A stretch of DNA of 64,000 nt from Plenodomus lindquistii (GCA_025504975.1 JANUWI010000004.1:1984001-2048000), one strand, 5' to 3'; shown: positions 21,010 to 32,247, counted from the stretch's first letter. Numbers and translations are program-made. The notes: a model not told the origin generated them from the letters alone.

Positions 21010-22596
21010 ATTTGGAAAATGGTGACAACTCTGCGTATCTGAGTGGGTGTATGATGAGACAGGAATGACAAGATATAAGGAAACTATTTAAGTAGGCCCA
21101 AGGTACACACCATACTGTGCCCTGGTATTCAGAAGAGGTCCGCCTACTCACTGAGTAATCTTGATCGATTCGGCTCCGCAAGCACTGCTACAAGGTGTAG
21201 ACAAATCGGATTCCATGCTTGCTAGCTCCCGTATATCAAAGTGTAGACGCATCGGATTACATGCCTGCTAGTTTCCGTATACAGTAGAGCATACTAATAG
21301 TGAAAGCAATCAACGCAGTTCTGATACGCTAATGACTCGGCCTCTCTTTGATATATAGGGTGTAGACGAATCGGATTACATACTTGTTAGCTCCCGCAAT
21401 ATATTAAAGCCAGGCTAAGCCATTAGCGTATCAGAACTGTGCTACTTGCTTTTCTCTATTAGTACGCTCTACTCTGGTATACGGAGATTAGCAGAAATGT
21501 AATCCGATTCGTCTACACTTTGTAGACTCCTGACCGATGGCCTCCCTTAGTTCCAAGGAGCTAAGTCATTCTGCTCCTATTCGACCTCCAAGTATGCAAA
21601 TACATACTTTCCGTCATTGTAATCGTCCTAATCCTATAGACAACCCCATGTTATTTCTGAATCTGTCTCTTTTCATCGTGTACAATCTTTCTGAGGTAGT
21701 GAATGTGGATTGATCACCGGAGCTGCGTTCTGCACGGAATCACCAAACGTCCAAGTACTAGAAGGTGGATCTGAGGGCGCTAGCATCGAGGTCATGGTAA
21801 CTGTCACGATTCAGAACAGGCGTCAACTGACGTTAAGCCTATCATGAGAGACGTTGTGGTGGTGGGAAGCTCCACGTTGGGTTGCGGGGATACGTGCCTA
21901 CCGTAGCTAGTCGGATGTGGGTACCGGAAGACCTTCTACGTACCCTCACCTGTGCCATTGACGCTACGGTGCTGTACCACAAGACGGAATCGGACGAGTG
22001 TACGGCTGAACTGCTTTTCGATCAAGAAATAAGTTCCTTCCGGCCGTCCGGGTCTTGCTTTATCCGCGCTTGTTTATTGTGCAAGATGACCGGTATGATG
22101 TATGGCCATGTTATACAAGGGGAAGGCTTTTCAGAGGGGGATCTAGCCACATCTGATACCACCCACGATATCTCTTACCCACTTCAAATAACTTGGCTGC
22201 ACCTGTATCAATCGCTGCGCCATACAAATATCTATAGTTTGCTGATTTTTAGAGATGTGAATGATTGGTTGTAGGCTGTGACCGGCGTTAGTACTCATGG
22301 CTACCGACGCTAGCTCGCGCACGGCGACGGACACCACGATCACGATTCGGTAGCGGCGCGGAGATTGGTCGCGCCGACCTTCCGAAAACTCCTTCCCTTA
22401 TACAAAGCTGCCATCTGCAAAGCTAGACGAAAGACAAGGGAGCTTGCATGAGAACATTAGAACCCTTCTGAGATTTTGGAGGAATACATATCCTGATTCT
22501 GTAGATGCTGAATGTCGTCTGCAATCCGTGTATACCACATGGTAGCCAAACTGGCATGGGATAAAAACATTGTTAATCCGCAAATGACCCGTAAGA
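21010..22596. other. Intergenic region with palindromic repeat
   Basis: 1.6 kb between two minus-strand genes. The left third holds the nested palindrome described separately (21195-21522). The remainder has no ATG-started frame with any recognisable domain; a 130-codon plus frame at 21882-22274 starts at TTG and is not called. Confidence 0.5.
21195..21522. mobile_element. MITE-like nested inverted repeat
   Basis: Two arms of about 98-102 nt (21237-21334 and 21421-21522) are imperfect reverse complements. Both arm ends read CAAAGTGTAGACG and then ATCGGATTACAT, and both inner ends read CAGTTCTGATACGCTAATG. The first 46 nt of the left arm (GTGTAGAC..ATCGGATT..) is also present as a tandem direct copy just outside it (21195-21240) and again inside the 86-nt loop (21360-21405). 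No open reading frame is present. This is what a non-autonomous DNA element or a decayed foldback repeat would look like. I see no clear target-site duplication, and no second copy in the window. Confidence 0.65.
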
Positions 22597-23358
22597 TCAT
22601 TCTTTCTTTCCGTTCTCCATTTCGCTGAGTGATATGTCTGTACTGCGCCAGTACTTACTAAGATCTCCGACTGGTGGTAAGACAGTCCACCGCATTTCTG
22701 CAGCCATGATTACGACAAGCATGTACCAACCGAGCAGTCCACAAACGAAGATCAAAGCTCCACCAGCCTAGATCGTGTCAGCGCTCTCTGTCTGCTCATA
22801 GATGGTCGTTGTAATCACCTTTTGTAACCGCAATGCCTTTTCAAAATGACCATTACTGACCGCCCAGTAGGCCCCACTAAGGACCCAGACTCCAATGGTC
22901 ACAAGGCCAAAGATTCCCGCCATGACCATGTTAATCCGGATGGAAAAGATGAAGAATGTGGCCAGACCGAAGCCCCACACGATGAGGTATAGTGCGATAG
23001 CTGCATTCATCTCTTTTGACGCAGCTCCTGCGGCCGCGTCTCCAGTGCTGGAGTAAGCCGTTGCCAACTCGAGCGTTGGCAGCTGCAAGACGCCAAAGGA
23101 GAGCCAAAAGACGGCGAAGAGCCCACATACCAACATTGAAAAGAACTGTCCCTGAATCCAGAGGAAAATCGTTGCCAGGACCAAGAGAACGGGGCCAGTG
23201 AAAAAGAAGATGCCTCTGCATACACAGTGAGCGAATGCAGTTTGAAATTACTCTCGTGTTTTGAATGGTACTTACGCCACGGCCTGCAAACCGCTCGCGC
23301 CGCCCCAACCCATCAAGACCATGGAAAACGTCATGGTGGCAAGCACGAAGCTATCCAT
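22597..23358 (-). CDS. GPR1/FUN34/YaaH family membrane protein (N-terminus uncertain)
   Basis: Exons on the minus strand are 23358-23276, 23215-22819 and 22767-22597, encoding 216 aa from ATG 23358 (MDSFVLATMTFSMVLMGWGG). Family members such as Ato2/AcpA carry acetate or ammonium across the plasma membrane. Five to six hydrophobic helices are visible, with family-like FFFTGPVLLVLATIFLW, the motif AGGALIFVCGLLGWYM near the end, and the tail LPPVGDLSKYW. Introns of 60 nt (23216-23275) and 51 nt (22768-22818) are phase-consistent. The family's N-terminal NPAPLGL signature is absent. The frame is open upstream of the ATG (RYSNKLLVSLRRPYAKD), so an upstream exon is likely missing from this model. 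A candidate PTPIGI stretch lies on the same strand near 23.6 kb. It may be a truncated copy. Confidence 0.7.
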
Positions 23359-23872
23359 ATCCTTAGCATACGGCCTTCGCAACGACACCAATAACTTGTT
23401 CGAGTAACGCGCATGGTGTACGTCCAGTCAGCGTATACTGATACTACCGAGTGCATGCATCAGTCAATAAACGTAATGACCATGTTTGTGATAGTGTCTT
23501 GTATCATTCAAGGGCTGCGCTCCGGCGCCCACGGCAAACAAGCAGATACGACTGGATTGGTTGGTACAATTCGAGTATTCTCAACCGGATACCAATTGGG
23601 GTTGGGATGATTACTAGAATCAATTTCTGGAGAATTATGTACGTTGAACTCACGTCAGATCTACAGATTGTGCTTAAAAAGTAAACAAAAAGCATGTGCG
23701 TACATCAGAACCAAACAAGGTAACATTGAACGAATGTAAGAAGGTAAATGAGCGACTGTAGGAAATCAAAACACGACGAAAGAATTACCATAAAAACAAT
23801 TTCCCTTCATGCATCAATCAATGCTTTGAACCAAGCCATTGATTTGCAGACGCACAATGCCAACGAAGCTAC
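23359..23872. other. Intergenic region, GPR1-like gene to laccase
   Basis: About 510 bases between two minus-strand genes. It may contain the unidentified first exon of the GPR1-like gene: minus-strand codons near 23585-23615 read IIPTPIGIR, which resembles the family signature but lacks its Asn. Otherwise AT-rich laccase 3' sequence. Confidence 0.4.
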
Positions 23873-25922
23873 CTAGTCCAAAGTAACAATTGTAGGCGAA
23901 CGGCCCTCGAGCATAGGATTCCAACGCTTCCTCAAGCCAGAATCGTCCTGAGGGTAAATGTCTGTGTTACCAGCCTTGTATGCTGCCCAGTTCTGGCAAT
24001 TGTTATCCCACTCAGAGCCAGTAGCAGGTAAAGTGATCTGCGACTTGCGCTCCAAGAACTGGACGCTCAGTCCCATTCCAACGTGGAAAGCCTTTCAACG
24101 GTCAGAATACATAAATGGTATTGACAGGGTGATGGGGAACTTACAATGTGACAGTGCATTAGCCAGGCACCGGGGTTATCGGTTGGGTAGCCGAGGACCA
24201 GGTACCCGGCTGGTGGGAGCTGGGCGACGTCACGACGAGGTGGGTTTGTGAAGCGCAATTGACTGAACATTGTCGTCACGTTGAATGTACCTGTTCCTTG
24301 CCCGATTATGTACGCATCTAGGATTGTATCAGTGCAGTTTTTCGCATATCTAAAAGCGACTGAGACTCACCGTGTCCGTGTAGGTGGATAGGATGGGCCA
24401 CTGGAATCGTCTGCTGAATGATCCAATATGTCCACTATCTTGTTATCAAAGCTGCGTCAAGAAAAAACAGCGGCACTGACTTACCGTGGAAGCAGAAGAA
24501 GAAGGAACCTCCACAACATTATAAGATTGCGGAAAATTGTTGTTGCCTGTTGCCACGTACTTGACAGTAGGGTTGCCAGGATCAACACTCATCGAAGTAC
24601 CATTCACCGTCCATAGCACAGTGTTTCCATTGGCAACGACGGGACCAAACGCGACGGGAAGACTTTTGGCTTGTGCGACAAAAGTAGCATTTGGAACATT
24701 TTTCGCAATCTGAGGAGTAGTCACTGGATCAAGACAGCCCGCGGGCACAGGGGTAGGAGCGATCGAGGTCGGATCCGCGACAGTCTGACCCGAGTACGTG
24801 AACACAGCGCGTCCGGCACGAGCGTTTTGTGACGAGCAGCCCGTGTCTGCTTCGGCGCGGAACCAATAGTTGCCAGCAGTCTGGTTTGCGGTGAAGACAA
24901 CGTCATATCGCTGACCAATACCCAGTTTGATGTAATTGGTAGTGTAGGGAACGATGGGCACAAAATCTGTGGATATGACTGAGAAAGGATGGCCGTCGAG
25001 ATTGACACGAAGGTTAGTGTCGACCGAGGTGTTCACAAGGCGGAGACGGTATTTCTTTCCTGCTTGAATTGTTACATTGTAGTACGCACCGCGTCCAGTG
25101 GCACTCTTGGCAGTCCCGTTGATTAGGATGTTGTCAGGGGCCGGTGGACCTAGACCTGCTTGGCCGTTTTGGAATGCTCTTGCGGCTGCTTGATATGCTG
25201 TGAGGTAGTACCAATCGGTGATGGGGAGAACTCCGAGGTCAATGTCGTAATTGGCTGTGGCAGGACCGTTGACCTGTACCGTACCGACAACACCATCGCC
25301 GTATTGATGCGAGAAATGGCTGTGATACCACGATGTACCGTATTCAGTCGCTTGGAACTGGTATGTCTTGATGTCGCTGGGGGCCAGCGCACACTCGGTA
25401 ATGCCGTTTGTTCCATCCTGGATGTTTGTGTTTAACATGCGGAATCCATGCCAGTGAATAGAAGTACCGTTGGCCGCCAGAAGGTTGCGAACTGTGACAC
25501 GCTACAATTTATTAGGACTGGTCGAATCATAGATTTGAGCCCCGGCTTACAATAGTATCGCCCCAGTTGGCTACGATCGTAGGTCCTGGAGTGCGGCCGT
25601 TGATCAGCATACAGACTCTAGACCCAGCGCCATCGGGGTTGCATGTCGTGTTCTCAATTCGTAAATTGTAAGAGCGAATGACACCGGTATTTGGCCACGA
25701 GGTATACATGTCGGTCGTAGACGTGAAGCCTTGAGTCCAACAGTTTCGAGTAGTTGGACCATTCGTCACTCCACTACAACTTGCAGTCTGACGTTTTTCG
25801 AGAATGTGTCGCGTTGGCGTGAGCGGAGCATATTCGACGTGTTCGGCCCGGATTGCTGCGGCATCAACGAGTGAGGAGAATACTCCAAAGAGTAGTACTC
25901 CATGAGCAAAAAGGGACTTCAT
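23873..25922 (-). CDS. Laccase (ascomycete multicopper oxidase), secreted
   Basis: Exons on the minus strand are 25922-25551, 25501-24485, 24434-24371, 24317-24145 and 24091-23873, encoding 614 aa. It oxidises phenols with reduction of O2 to water. The signal peptide is MKSLFAHGVLLFGVFSSLVDAA. All four copper-binding motifs are intact: H140-W-H142-G, H184-S-H186, H477-P-I-H480-L-H482-G-H and H539-C540-H-I-x-x-H545, with Leu550 at the axial position. The C-terminus holds DSGL (592-595) followed by RKRW and 15 more residues. In ascomycete laccases the tail after DSGL is cleaved, leaving a C-terminal plug in the oxygen channel (family knowledge). Introns of 49, 50, 53 and 53 nt place the third and fourth copper motifs at exon edges. 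ATG 25922 was chosen; the frame extends upstream only through a GTG. Confidence 0.93.
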
Positions 25923-27245
25923 CTTCACAGGACGCAGTGAGTGTGGACTTGTAAAGACTGGAGAGCAATCAAATGAGAGACAGGTAGACCTGGAGTATCA
26001 ATGAGAAGCTGCTCTGGATCATATGTGCTGGAATTCAATGGTGTTTATATCTCCTCCTGTCGAACATGCCATATTCTCAATCCCAATGGTCGAGCTGCGG
26101 GCATTGCGGATGGATGGTCTGGACTACGTCCATTCACACTTGATGGTCGTTCCGCCTACTGTTGCTGCCTTGGTGTAGGACTGATGGCTGAATTGAGAGT
26201 CGTTTGTGGTGTAAACTGAGTACGGACTTCGGGCTACACGGAAATTGGATCATCTTTACGAGTCCGAAGCGTGACGTTTAGAAGAGGGTGGCTTTTGGAA
26301 TGACGACCTACACATGCCAGCCAGCAAATATGTCGGTGCCTTACGACGGAGGGATCATAACTCGCGATGTCGAGTTGAGTGATCGGCAGATACATGGATG
26401 ATCGCCAGGTGGTGGGCTTCCATTACACTATCAAGCAATCATCAACCGCGAAGCATAGACGGCTCAAGGAAATGAGGCTGAAGGTACTGCGCAAGCCATC
26501 CTCTAAAGAAAGATATACGATATTCGTAAGAACGCCACATCGCATACAATCCAGTCGCACTTGGATTGCTACCGGACTTGGAGTCGGTGTGGCTGACCTG
26601 TATACATTTACATTGTGAGGCTATCTAAGACTGCAATTACGAATCATAGAGTGGTGGAGCTACATAGTGAGCCTGATAACCGAGTTACTCGCAATCGACA
26701 TCTCCGTGTCGATGAGGGATTGGGGCACTCGTATTGATCACTCGTGGCACTGCGATACTGATGTCCGTTCCGCCCTGAATACATGACCTTGGCGGTAGTG
26801 AAGCTGCTTTGTTACCACAGCATCAAGACACTACCACTAACGCACAGAGCAGCCCAAGAGCTCTGTGTGTTCCAGTCTCGTCAGATATCTCTACTATCAC
26901 GAACCAGTGGGAGGCCGCCAACCAGGCTAGGGCTGGGCTGGGCTGTGCGATGAATACGAAGTCCGTCAATAAAGAAAAATCGCCAAGATGGTACGCAGTC
27001 CTATCAAATTACTGTTAGGAAGGGAGCTACTCAGCTCGTCGCATCAAGCGAACGTTAATATACGTAGATCGTTATGTAAATTCGATCCATGAACCCGTAC
27101 AATTTGCCATGTCCTATCATCGTCGTGATTTGTTCATATACATCCTTCTTCCTCCATATATTCAGGCCCATATATACATAAACTCCTCCATTTTCTCCAC
27201 ATGAAAAGGATATTTCAGTCCAATCAAATGATTAAGTTCCCCAAA
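25923..27245. other. Laccase promoter and intergenic region
   Basis: 1.3 kb without a supportable gene. The bases next to 25923 are the laccase promoter. Short plus-strand frames (for example 26379-26618) show no domain and are likely chance. Confidence 0.45.
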
Positions 27246-27700
27246 TCACCTAACCCGACTAACACTTCTCCTCACAACCCTCTCATCCACATAACTCCCC
27301 CTCGGATTCCTAACCTCAACATCGCTAATCCGTCGCCGACTCACACTCCTCGCTCTCGTGGTGCTGCGTCTAGGCTCCTCGTAATACTCAATTACGCGGG
27401 GTTGTGAGCGTCTAATCATCGTCAGCATGTGTTAGGCCCACCCAACCGTGACGAGGCGCTAATATCCACCCCATGTCATGCCATGCCATGCCATGCCGAT
27501 TCGAATGAATTAGAGTGAGTAAAAAGGTTAACATACCTATACTCCACAACCCGCCCATCATCACTGTAACTCTCGCTCCGCCGCCATTCCCGCGGTAAGC
27601 GCATCACGCCAGCTGGGGGATGCGAGGTGAAATTTCCTCGGCGGGGAGGTGGGTCAGTGACACCGCGGCCACGCGTTTCGTACGTCTTCATGATACACAT
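27246..27700 (-). CDS. Small Arg-rich hypothetical protein
   Basis: Exons on the minus strand are 27700-27537 and 27411-27246 (125-nt intron with GTATGT, a CTGAC branch site and TTAG), encoding 109 aa. I do not recognise it. The protein is highly basic: about a quarter of residues are Arg, with RRSTTRARSVSRRR and DERVVRRSVSRVR in the second exon. The first exon contains RGVTDPPPRRGNF and MRLPREWRRSESYSDDG. The join gives VEYRRSQPRVIEYYEEPRR without a frame break, which supports the intron. A second in-frame ATG (27691, MKTYETRG) may be the true start. RS-like content could suit nucleic-acid or nuclear binding, but this is only inference. A short CATGC-type tandem repeat lies in the intron (about 27475-27497). 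Confidence 0.5.
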
Positions 27701-28302
27701 TGTCTCGTTTTCGCTACTGAAATTTTGATTCAATTTTGCTTATTCGTGCCGTTCGTTCAGATGGATGAATCGTAATAAGTGGATGATGCCGTAAATGTCG
27801 TTAGTTCGTAAGTAATCAGGCTCGGGTCCCCGGCACGCAGCGTGGGGGTGGGAAGCGAGTGGAGAGAGCGAATGGATGGGTGAAATTGTCGAGACGGGCG
27901 GGAAAGATGGAGAAGATATCAAGGCGAAGGAGGTTGAGATTCAAGAGCATGGACTTTTGATATCCTGGTCGAGTACGCAATGCTGGAGGCTGGTCTGGAA
28001 CATGACGTGTGCCAAGGAATCACGTTGAAGCTCCAGGTTTGTTTACCAGGTGGTTGGTGCTGACCTTGCAGAGACAGAAATATGTGTCGTGCCTGCATTG
28101 CTGGTGAGGGGATGCTGGTCGGTTGGCCTGAGCGTTTGCTATCGTACGGATGCTTTTGTCCTTTACAATGCATTGTTCACATGCCGTAACTTCACTTACA
28201 CGGCAGACACTCCCGATAAAGCATAGATGTTTAATAGTGGTTTTGTTCGCTGAATCGTGCAAAGCTTCGTATAATGCTACATGATATAGTACAATTCTTT
28301 TT
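27701..28302. other. Intergenic region, Arg-rich gene to AIM24
   Basis: About 600 bases between two minus-strand genes: promoter of the Arg-rich gene and 3' region of AIM24. I see no gene or RNA structure. Confidence 0.4.
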
Positions 28303-29538
28303 CTAGGCCGCTGGTTTCTCAAACTCGGCCTTGCCATCTTTCACCGTGGCGTATCGGAGCGTCTCTATCGTAGTATGCGAAGGAGCTGGTGATTCAATCT
28401 CCTTGATCTCTTTCTTGATCTTGCGTGCGACTGCATCATCAACCGCTCCCGGGTCGCTGTCTGCGATCTCGTTGACATCTCTCAAGCTGAGCGTGTCGCT
28501 GATACGTGAAGCGCGGGACTGCAAGAGCATGGTGGTGGGGCCTTCAAACCGGAGGAATAACTAATAGAAGAGTCAGCAGGGTGTATCTTTGAATGGGAGT
28601 AGGGGTACACACCCGGTCGCCGTAGATGGTCTTGCGCATATACGTCTTGATGAGATGGTACGTCGATGATAGCGCCTTCCAGGTGGCTGTCTCGCTCATG
28701 ACTCTGAAGAAGCGGACCTTTTGCACCAGGGTTCCGAAGCCGAGGTCGGGCACTTGGAAGCGAAAGTTGGACGACTTGAAGCGGAAGGGTTGCGGTGGTG
28801 TCAGCGAGGTGGTATACGCAACGACATTGCTGTACCGTGTTAGCGACTATGGCATTCGAGTGGAGTAGTGACATACCTGGGATGCGCGACATAGCTCTCG
28901 CCCTCGTTGATCTGCACCTGGTATATCTGCCCACTGCCAGCCAGAGCCATCAGCCCTCGGCCGGTGATGTACGTGTTGCCCCAGTGCGCCAGGCCGAGCT
29001 TGACGTTGTACTGCGGCTTGAGGCTCAGCGTGTGTCCAGTCCAGGCAAGCAAGGCCTGCCGTTGGCTGATGATCCAGTCTTGCCGGCCATCGAGGTTGAC
29101 CGAGACGATGCTCGAAATGGGCGACTTGGTGGAGATGAGGGCGGTGACGGGGCTCGTCGACGAGACCTTCTGGTAGAGGAAGGGAATGCCGACGGGGGCG
29201 CGGCGGATGGGCTCGAGGACGGACAGGGTGGAGACGGTGTTTTCGGGCTTGCCGGTGAGGGAGACGAGGGTGCCGCGGCGGGTGTAGAGCGTCTGTGAGG
29301 CAGAGAGGGAGACGGAGAGCAGGGAGAAGGGGGTGCCGAGGACGTCGAAGCGGGCGTCGGGCGAGGCCGTGGGGATGGAGGCGCTGTCAATGTTGGTCTG
29401 GGGCTCCAATGCTGCGTCCGTGGCCGACGTGGTGGCTGCCATGTTGATGCGGCGGGCGGGCATGGGGGTCCGCCGCGCCGTGGCAGCCCATGTGCGGTGG
29501 GCGACCCCCTTGCAGGGCGAAACAGCCGGGCGGAGCAT
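28303..29538 (-). CDS. AIM24: AIM24-like mitochondrial protein
   Basis: Exons on the minus strand are 29538-28877, 28829-28613 and 28560-28303, encoding 378 aa (yeast Aim24: 394 aa). Family knowledge: Aim24 sits in the inner mitochondrial membrane and supports MICOS-dependent cristae and respiratory complexes. The start MLRPAVSPCKGVAHRTWAATARR is a typical Arg-rich presequence. The conserved AIM24 domain begins about residue 63 (RFDVLGTPFSLLSVSL) and continues through TGRGLMALAGSGQIYQVQI and YGDRLFLRFEGPTTMLLQSRA, the latter restored across the 52-nt second intron (28561-28612). The first intron is 47 nt (28830-28876). It is divergent from ATM1 with 261 bp between start codons. Confidence 0.88.
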
Positions 29539-29799
29539 GGCGGGCGGGCGGTCAATGGGCGGGCATGCGACGGTGCTGGCGCTGTCGCCGGGTGTTGTTG
29601 ACTGACGGGCGATGATGTAGCGCGCCCGCTTAATTTCAGCCCCAACGTTACCGCCCTCGGAAGCAAGTCGGGACGGGCGGCGGGCGTCTCAGGTACTCGT
29701 CGTCACGAAATGCCAACACCAAATCGCACAATCTCCCGCCTCGCGCCCATCCACCGCACCCCACGGCGGGAGCTGAACATGTAAACTCGCGCCGCGCCC
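29539..29799. promoter_or_regulatory. Bidirectional promoter, AIM24/ATM1
   Basis: 261 bp separate the two ATGs of divergent genes for mitochondrial proteins. The segment is GC-rich and lacks a clear TATA box. Shared regulation is inferred from the arrangement only. Confidence 0.5.
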
Positions 29800-32123
29800 A
29801 TGTACATGTCGCCTCTTGCCCGCGCTGCCTGTCGGCCGGGCCTCGTGGGCCTGCGCCCGCATCCCCTCGCCCACACTGTGCGCGTCTTCACCTCGTCGCC
29901 CCTCCACCGAAAAGATGTCCACGGCCAGCGGCCCCTGCCCGGCTCCAAGCCCGCCGTCGAGGCTACCAAAGCCGCCAAACCCACGCCCGACCCCGCCACG
30001 GCCACACCCACAGCTGCAAAGACGGATCCGCTGCTGCAGGAGCAGACGCTGACCAACAAGGAGCAGCGCAAGGCCGACTGGGCCATTATGAAGGAAATGT
30101 CGCAGTATCTGTGGCCCAAGGACAACCTGGGCACGCGCTTCAGGGTCGGGCTGAGCGTGGGGCTGCTGGTCGGCGCCAAGCTGCTCAATGTGCAGGTGCC
30201 CTTTTACTTCAAGAGCATTGTCGACTCGATGAACATAGACTTTATTGCCGTGGGCGGGACTGCTTGGACCGTGGCGGGCTCCATGATTGTTGCATGTAAG
30301 CCACTATCTGCACCGAGCAATGTTACGTGCTGCACTCCCATCGTGACCCAGACTGAGTGATGCAGACGGCCTTACCCGCATCGGCGCGACCGTCTCCCAG
30401 GAACTTCGCAATGCTGTCTTCGCCAGCGTGGCCCAGAAGGCGATAAGAAAGGTTGCATGCAGTGTATATGAGCACCTGTTGCGACTGGACCTGAGCTTCC
30501 ACCTCTCCAGACAGACGGGAGGCTTGACCAGGGCTATTGATCGCGGAACCAAAGGCATCAGCTTCTTGCTGACGTCCATGGTCTTTCACATTGTCCCCAC
30601 CGCTTTGGAGATCTCCCTTGTCTGCGGCATCCTCACATACCAATACGGCTGGCAATTCGCCGCCATCACCGGCATAACCATGACCGCCTACTCAGCCTTC
30701 ACCATCCTGACCACCTCCTGGCGCACCAAGTTTCGCAAGCAAGCCAATGCCGCCGACAACAAAGCTGCCACGGTAGCTGTCGACTCCATGATCAACTACG
30801 AAGCCGTCAAGTACTTCAACAACGAAAAGTACGAAGTCGGCCGCTACGACAAGGCGCTCAAAGACTACGAAAAAGCCTCCATCAAAGTCGCCACCTCGCT
30901 CGCCTTCCTCAATTCTGGCCAAAACATCATCTTCTCTTCCGCACTAACAGCAATGATGTACCTGGCCGCCAACGGCGTAGCCACCGGCCAACTAACAGTA
31001 GGCGACCTAGTCATGGTCAACCAACTCGTCTTCCAGCTCTCCGTACCCCTCAACTTCCTCGGCTCCATGTACCGCGAACTACGCCAATCCCTCCTAGACA
31101 TGGAAACCCTCTTCAACCTCCAAAAAGTAAACGTAGCCGTCAAAGACGCGCCCAACGCGCCCCCCCTCGTCCTCTCCAAAGGCGAAATAAAATTCGAAAA
31201 CGTATCCTTTGGCTACCGCCCGGACCGCCCCATCATCAAGAACCTGACCCTCACCATCCCCGCCGGCAAAAAAGTTGCCATCGTCGGTCCCAGCGGCTGC
31301 GGAAAATCCACGATCCTCCGCCTCCTGTTTCGTTACTACGACGCGCAGTCGGGCCGCATTCTGCTCGACGGCCAGGACATCCGCTCTGTATCGCTTGATA
31401 GTCTGAGGAAGGCAATTGGCGTCGTACCACAGGATACACCGCTCTTCAACAATACCATCCAGCACAACATTCACTACGGTAACCTCGACGCCTCGCAGGA
31501 ACAAGTACATGAAGCAGCGCGACGAGCACATATCCACGAGAGTATTCTGCGGTTCCCGGATGGATACAGCACCATGGTTGGAGAGCGGGGGATGATGATT
31601 TCGGGAGGTGAGAAGCAGAGATTAGCTGTTGCGAGGTTGATTCTCAAGGATCCGCCGTTGTTGTTTTTCGATGAAGCGGTATGTTTTCTCCCTCTCTTCT
31701 GCACCCCCCCTTTTTTTTTCACAAATGTTACATACATATGTTTGTTTGTTTGTTTGTTTGTCGTGGCATATTGCATGTATATATATACTGACACAACAAC
31801 ACCAAACACAGACCTCAGCACTAGACACACACACCGAACAAGCCCTCCTCAACCACATCAACTCGCTCGTCAAGGAGAAAAAACGTACCTCTGTCTTTGT
31901 CGCGCACCGTCTCCGCACGATTTACGACTCTGACGTTATTATTGTGTTGAGAGAGGGCAATGTGGCGGAGAGTGGGACGCATCAGCAGCTTATTGATCGC
32001 GATGGGTTGTATAGTGAGCTGTGGAGTGCGCAGGAGACCATGTTTACGGAGACTGAGTCTGAGGCTGAGGCTGATGGGAAGAAGGGTAGTGTGGTTGAGG
32101 TTGATGGTGTGGTTAAGAAGTAG
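29800..32123 (+). CDS. ATM1: ATM1-type mitochondrial ABC transporter
   Basis: Exons 29800-30295, 30366-31678 and 31812-32123 encode 706 aa (yeast Atm1: 690 aa). This half-transporter in the inner mitochondrial membrane exports a sulfur/glutathione compound needed for cytosolic Fe-S cluster assembly (family knowledge). Visible: an Arg-rich presequence (ARAACRPGLVGLRPHPL), the six-helix membrane domain (about residues 120-410) with the family segment YFNNEKYEVGRYDKAL, and the nucleotide-binding domain. The latter has Walker A GPSGCGKST (about 472-480), signature ISGGEKQR (about 576), Walker B LLFFDEA (ending at 603), then D-loop SALD and H-loop VFVAHR. The second intron (31679-31811, 133 nt) falls between DEA and TSALD and contains (TTTG)5. 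The first is 70 nt (30296-30365). It is convergent with HIS7, with 124 nt between stops. Confidence 0.93.
31741..31760 (+). repeat. Tetranucleotide repeat (TTTG)5 in ATM1 intron 2
   Basis: Five perfect TTTG units inside the 133-nt second intron of ATM1; a T run of nine lies just upstream. Confidence 0.85.
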
Positions 32124-32247
32124 GTGGGTGGATTGAATGTATATATCGCGAGCTGATATGTGGGAGGGAGGGGGGCATGCATGATTGAGATTTGACACTT
32201 GATGTTGTTGGTACTTTGAAGCTGCTGTAAATAGATGAATGAAGGAG

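Noticed and set aside
21882..22274. 130-codon plus-strand frame in the repeat-containing intergenic region
   Set aside because: TTG start and no domain; likely chance.
29025..29666. 213-codon Pro/Ser/Arg-rich minus frame
   Set aside because: Out-of-frame shadow of AIM24 exon 1 in GC-rich DNA.
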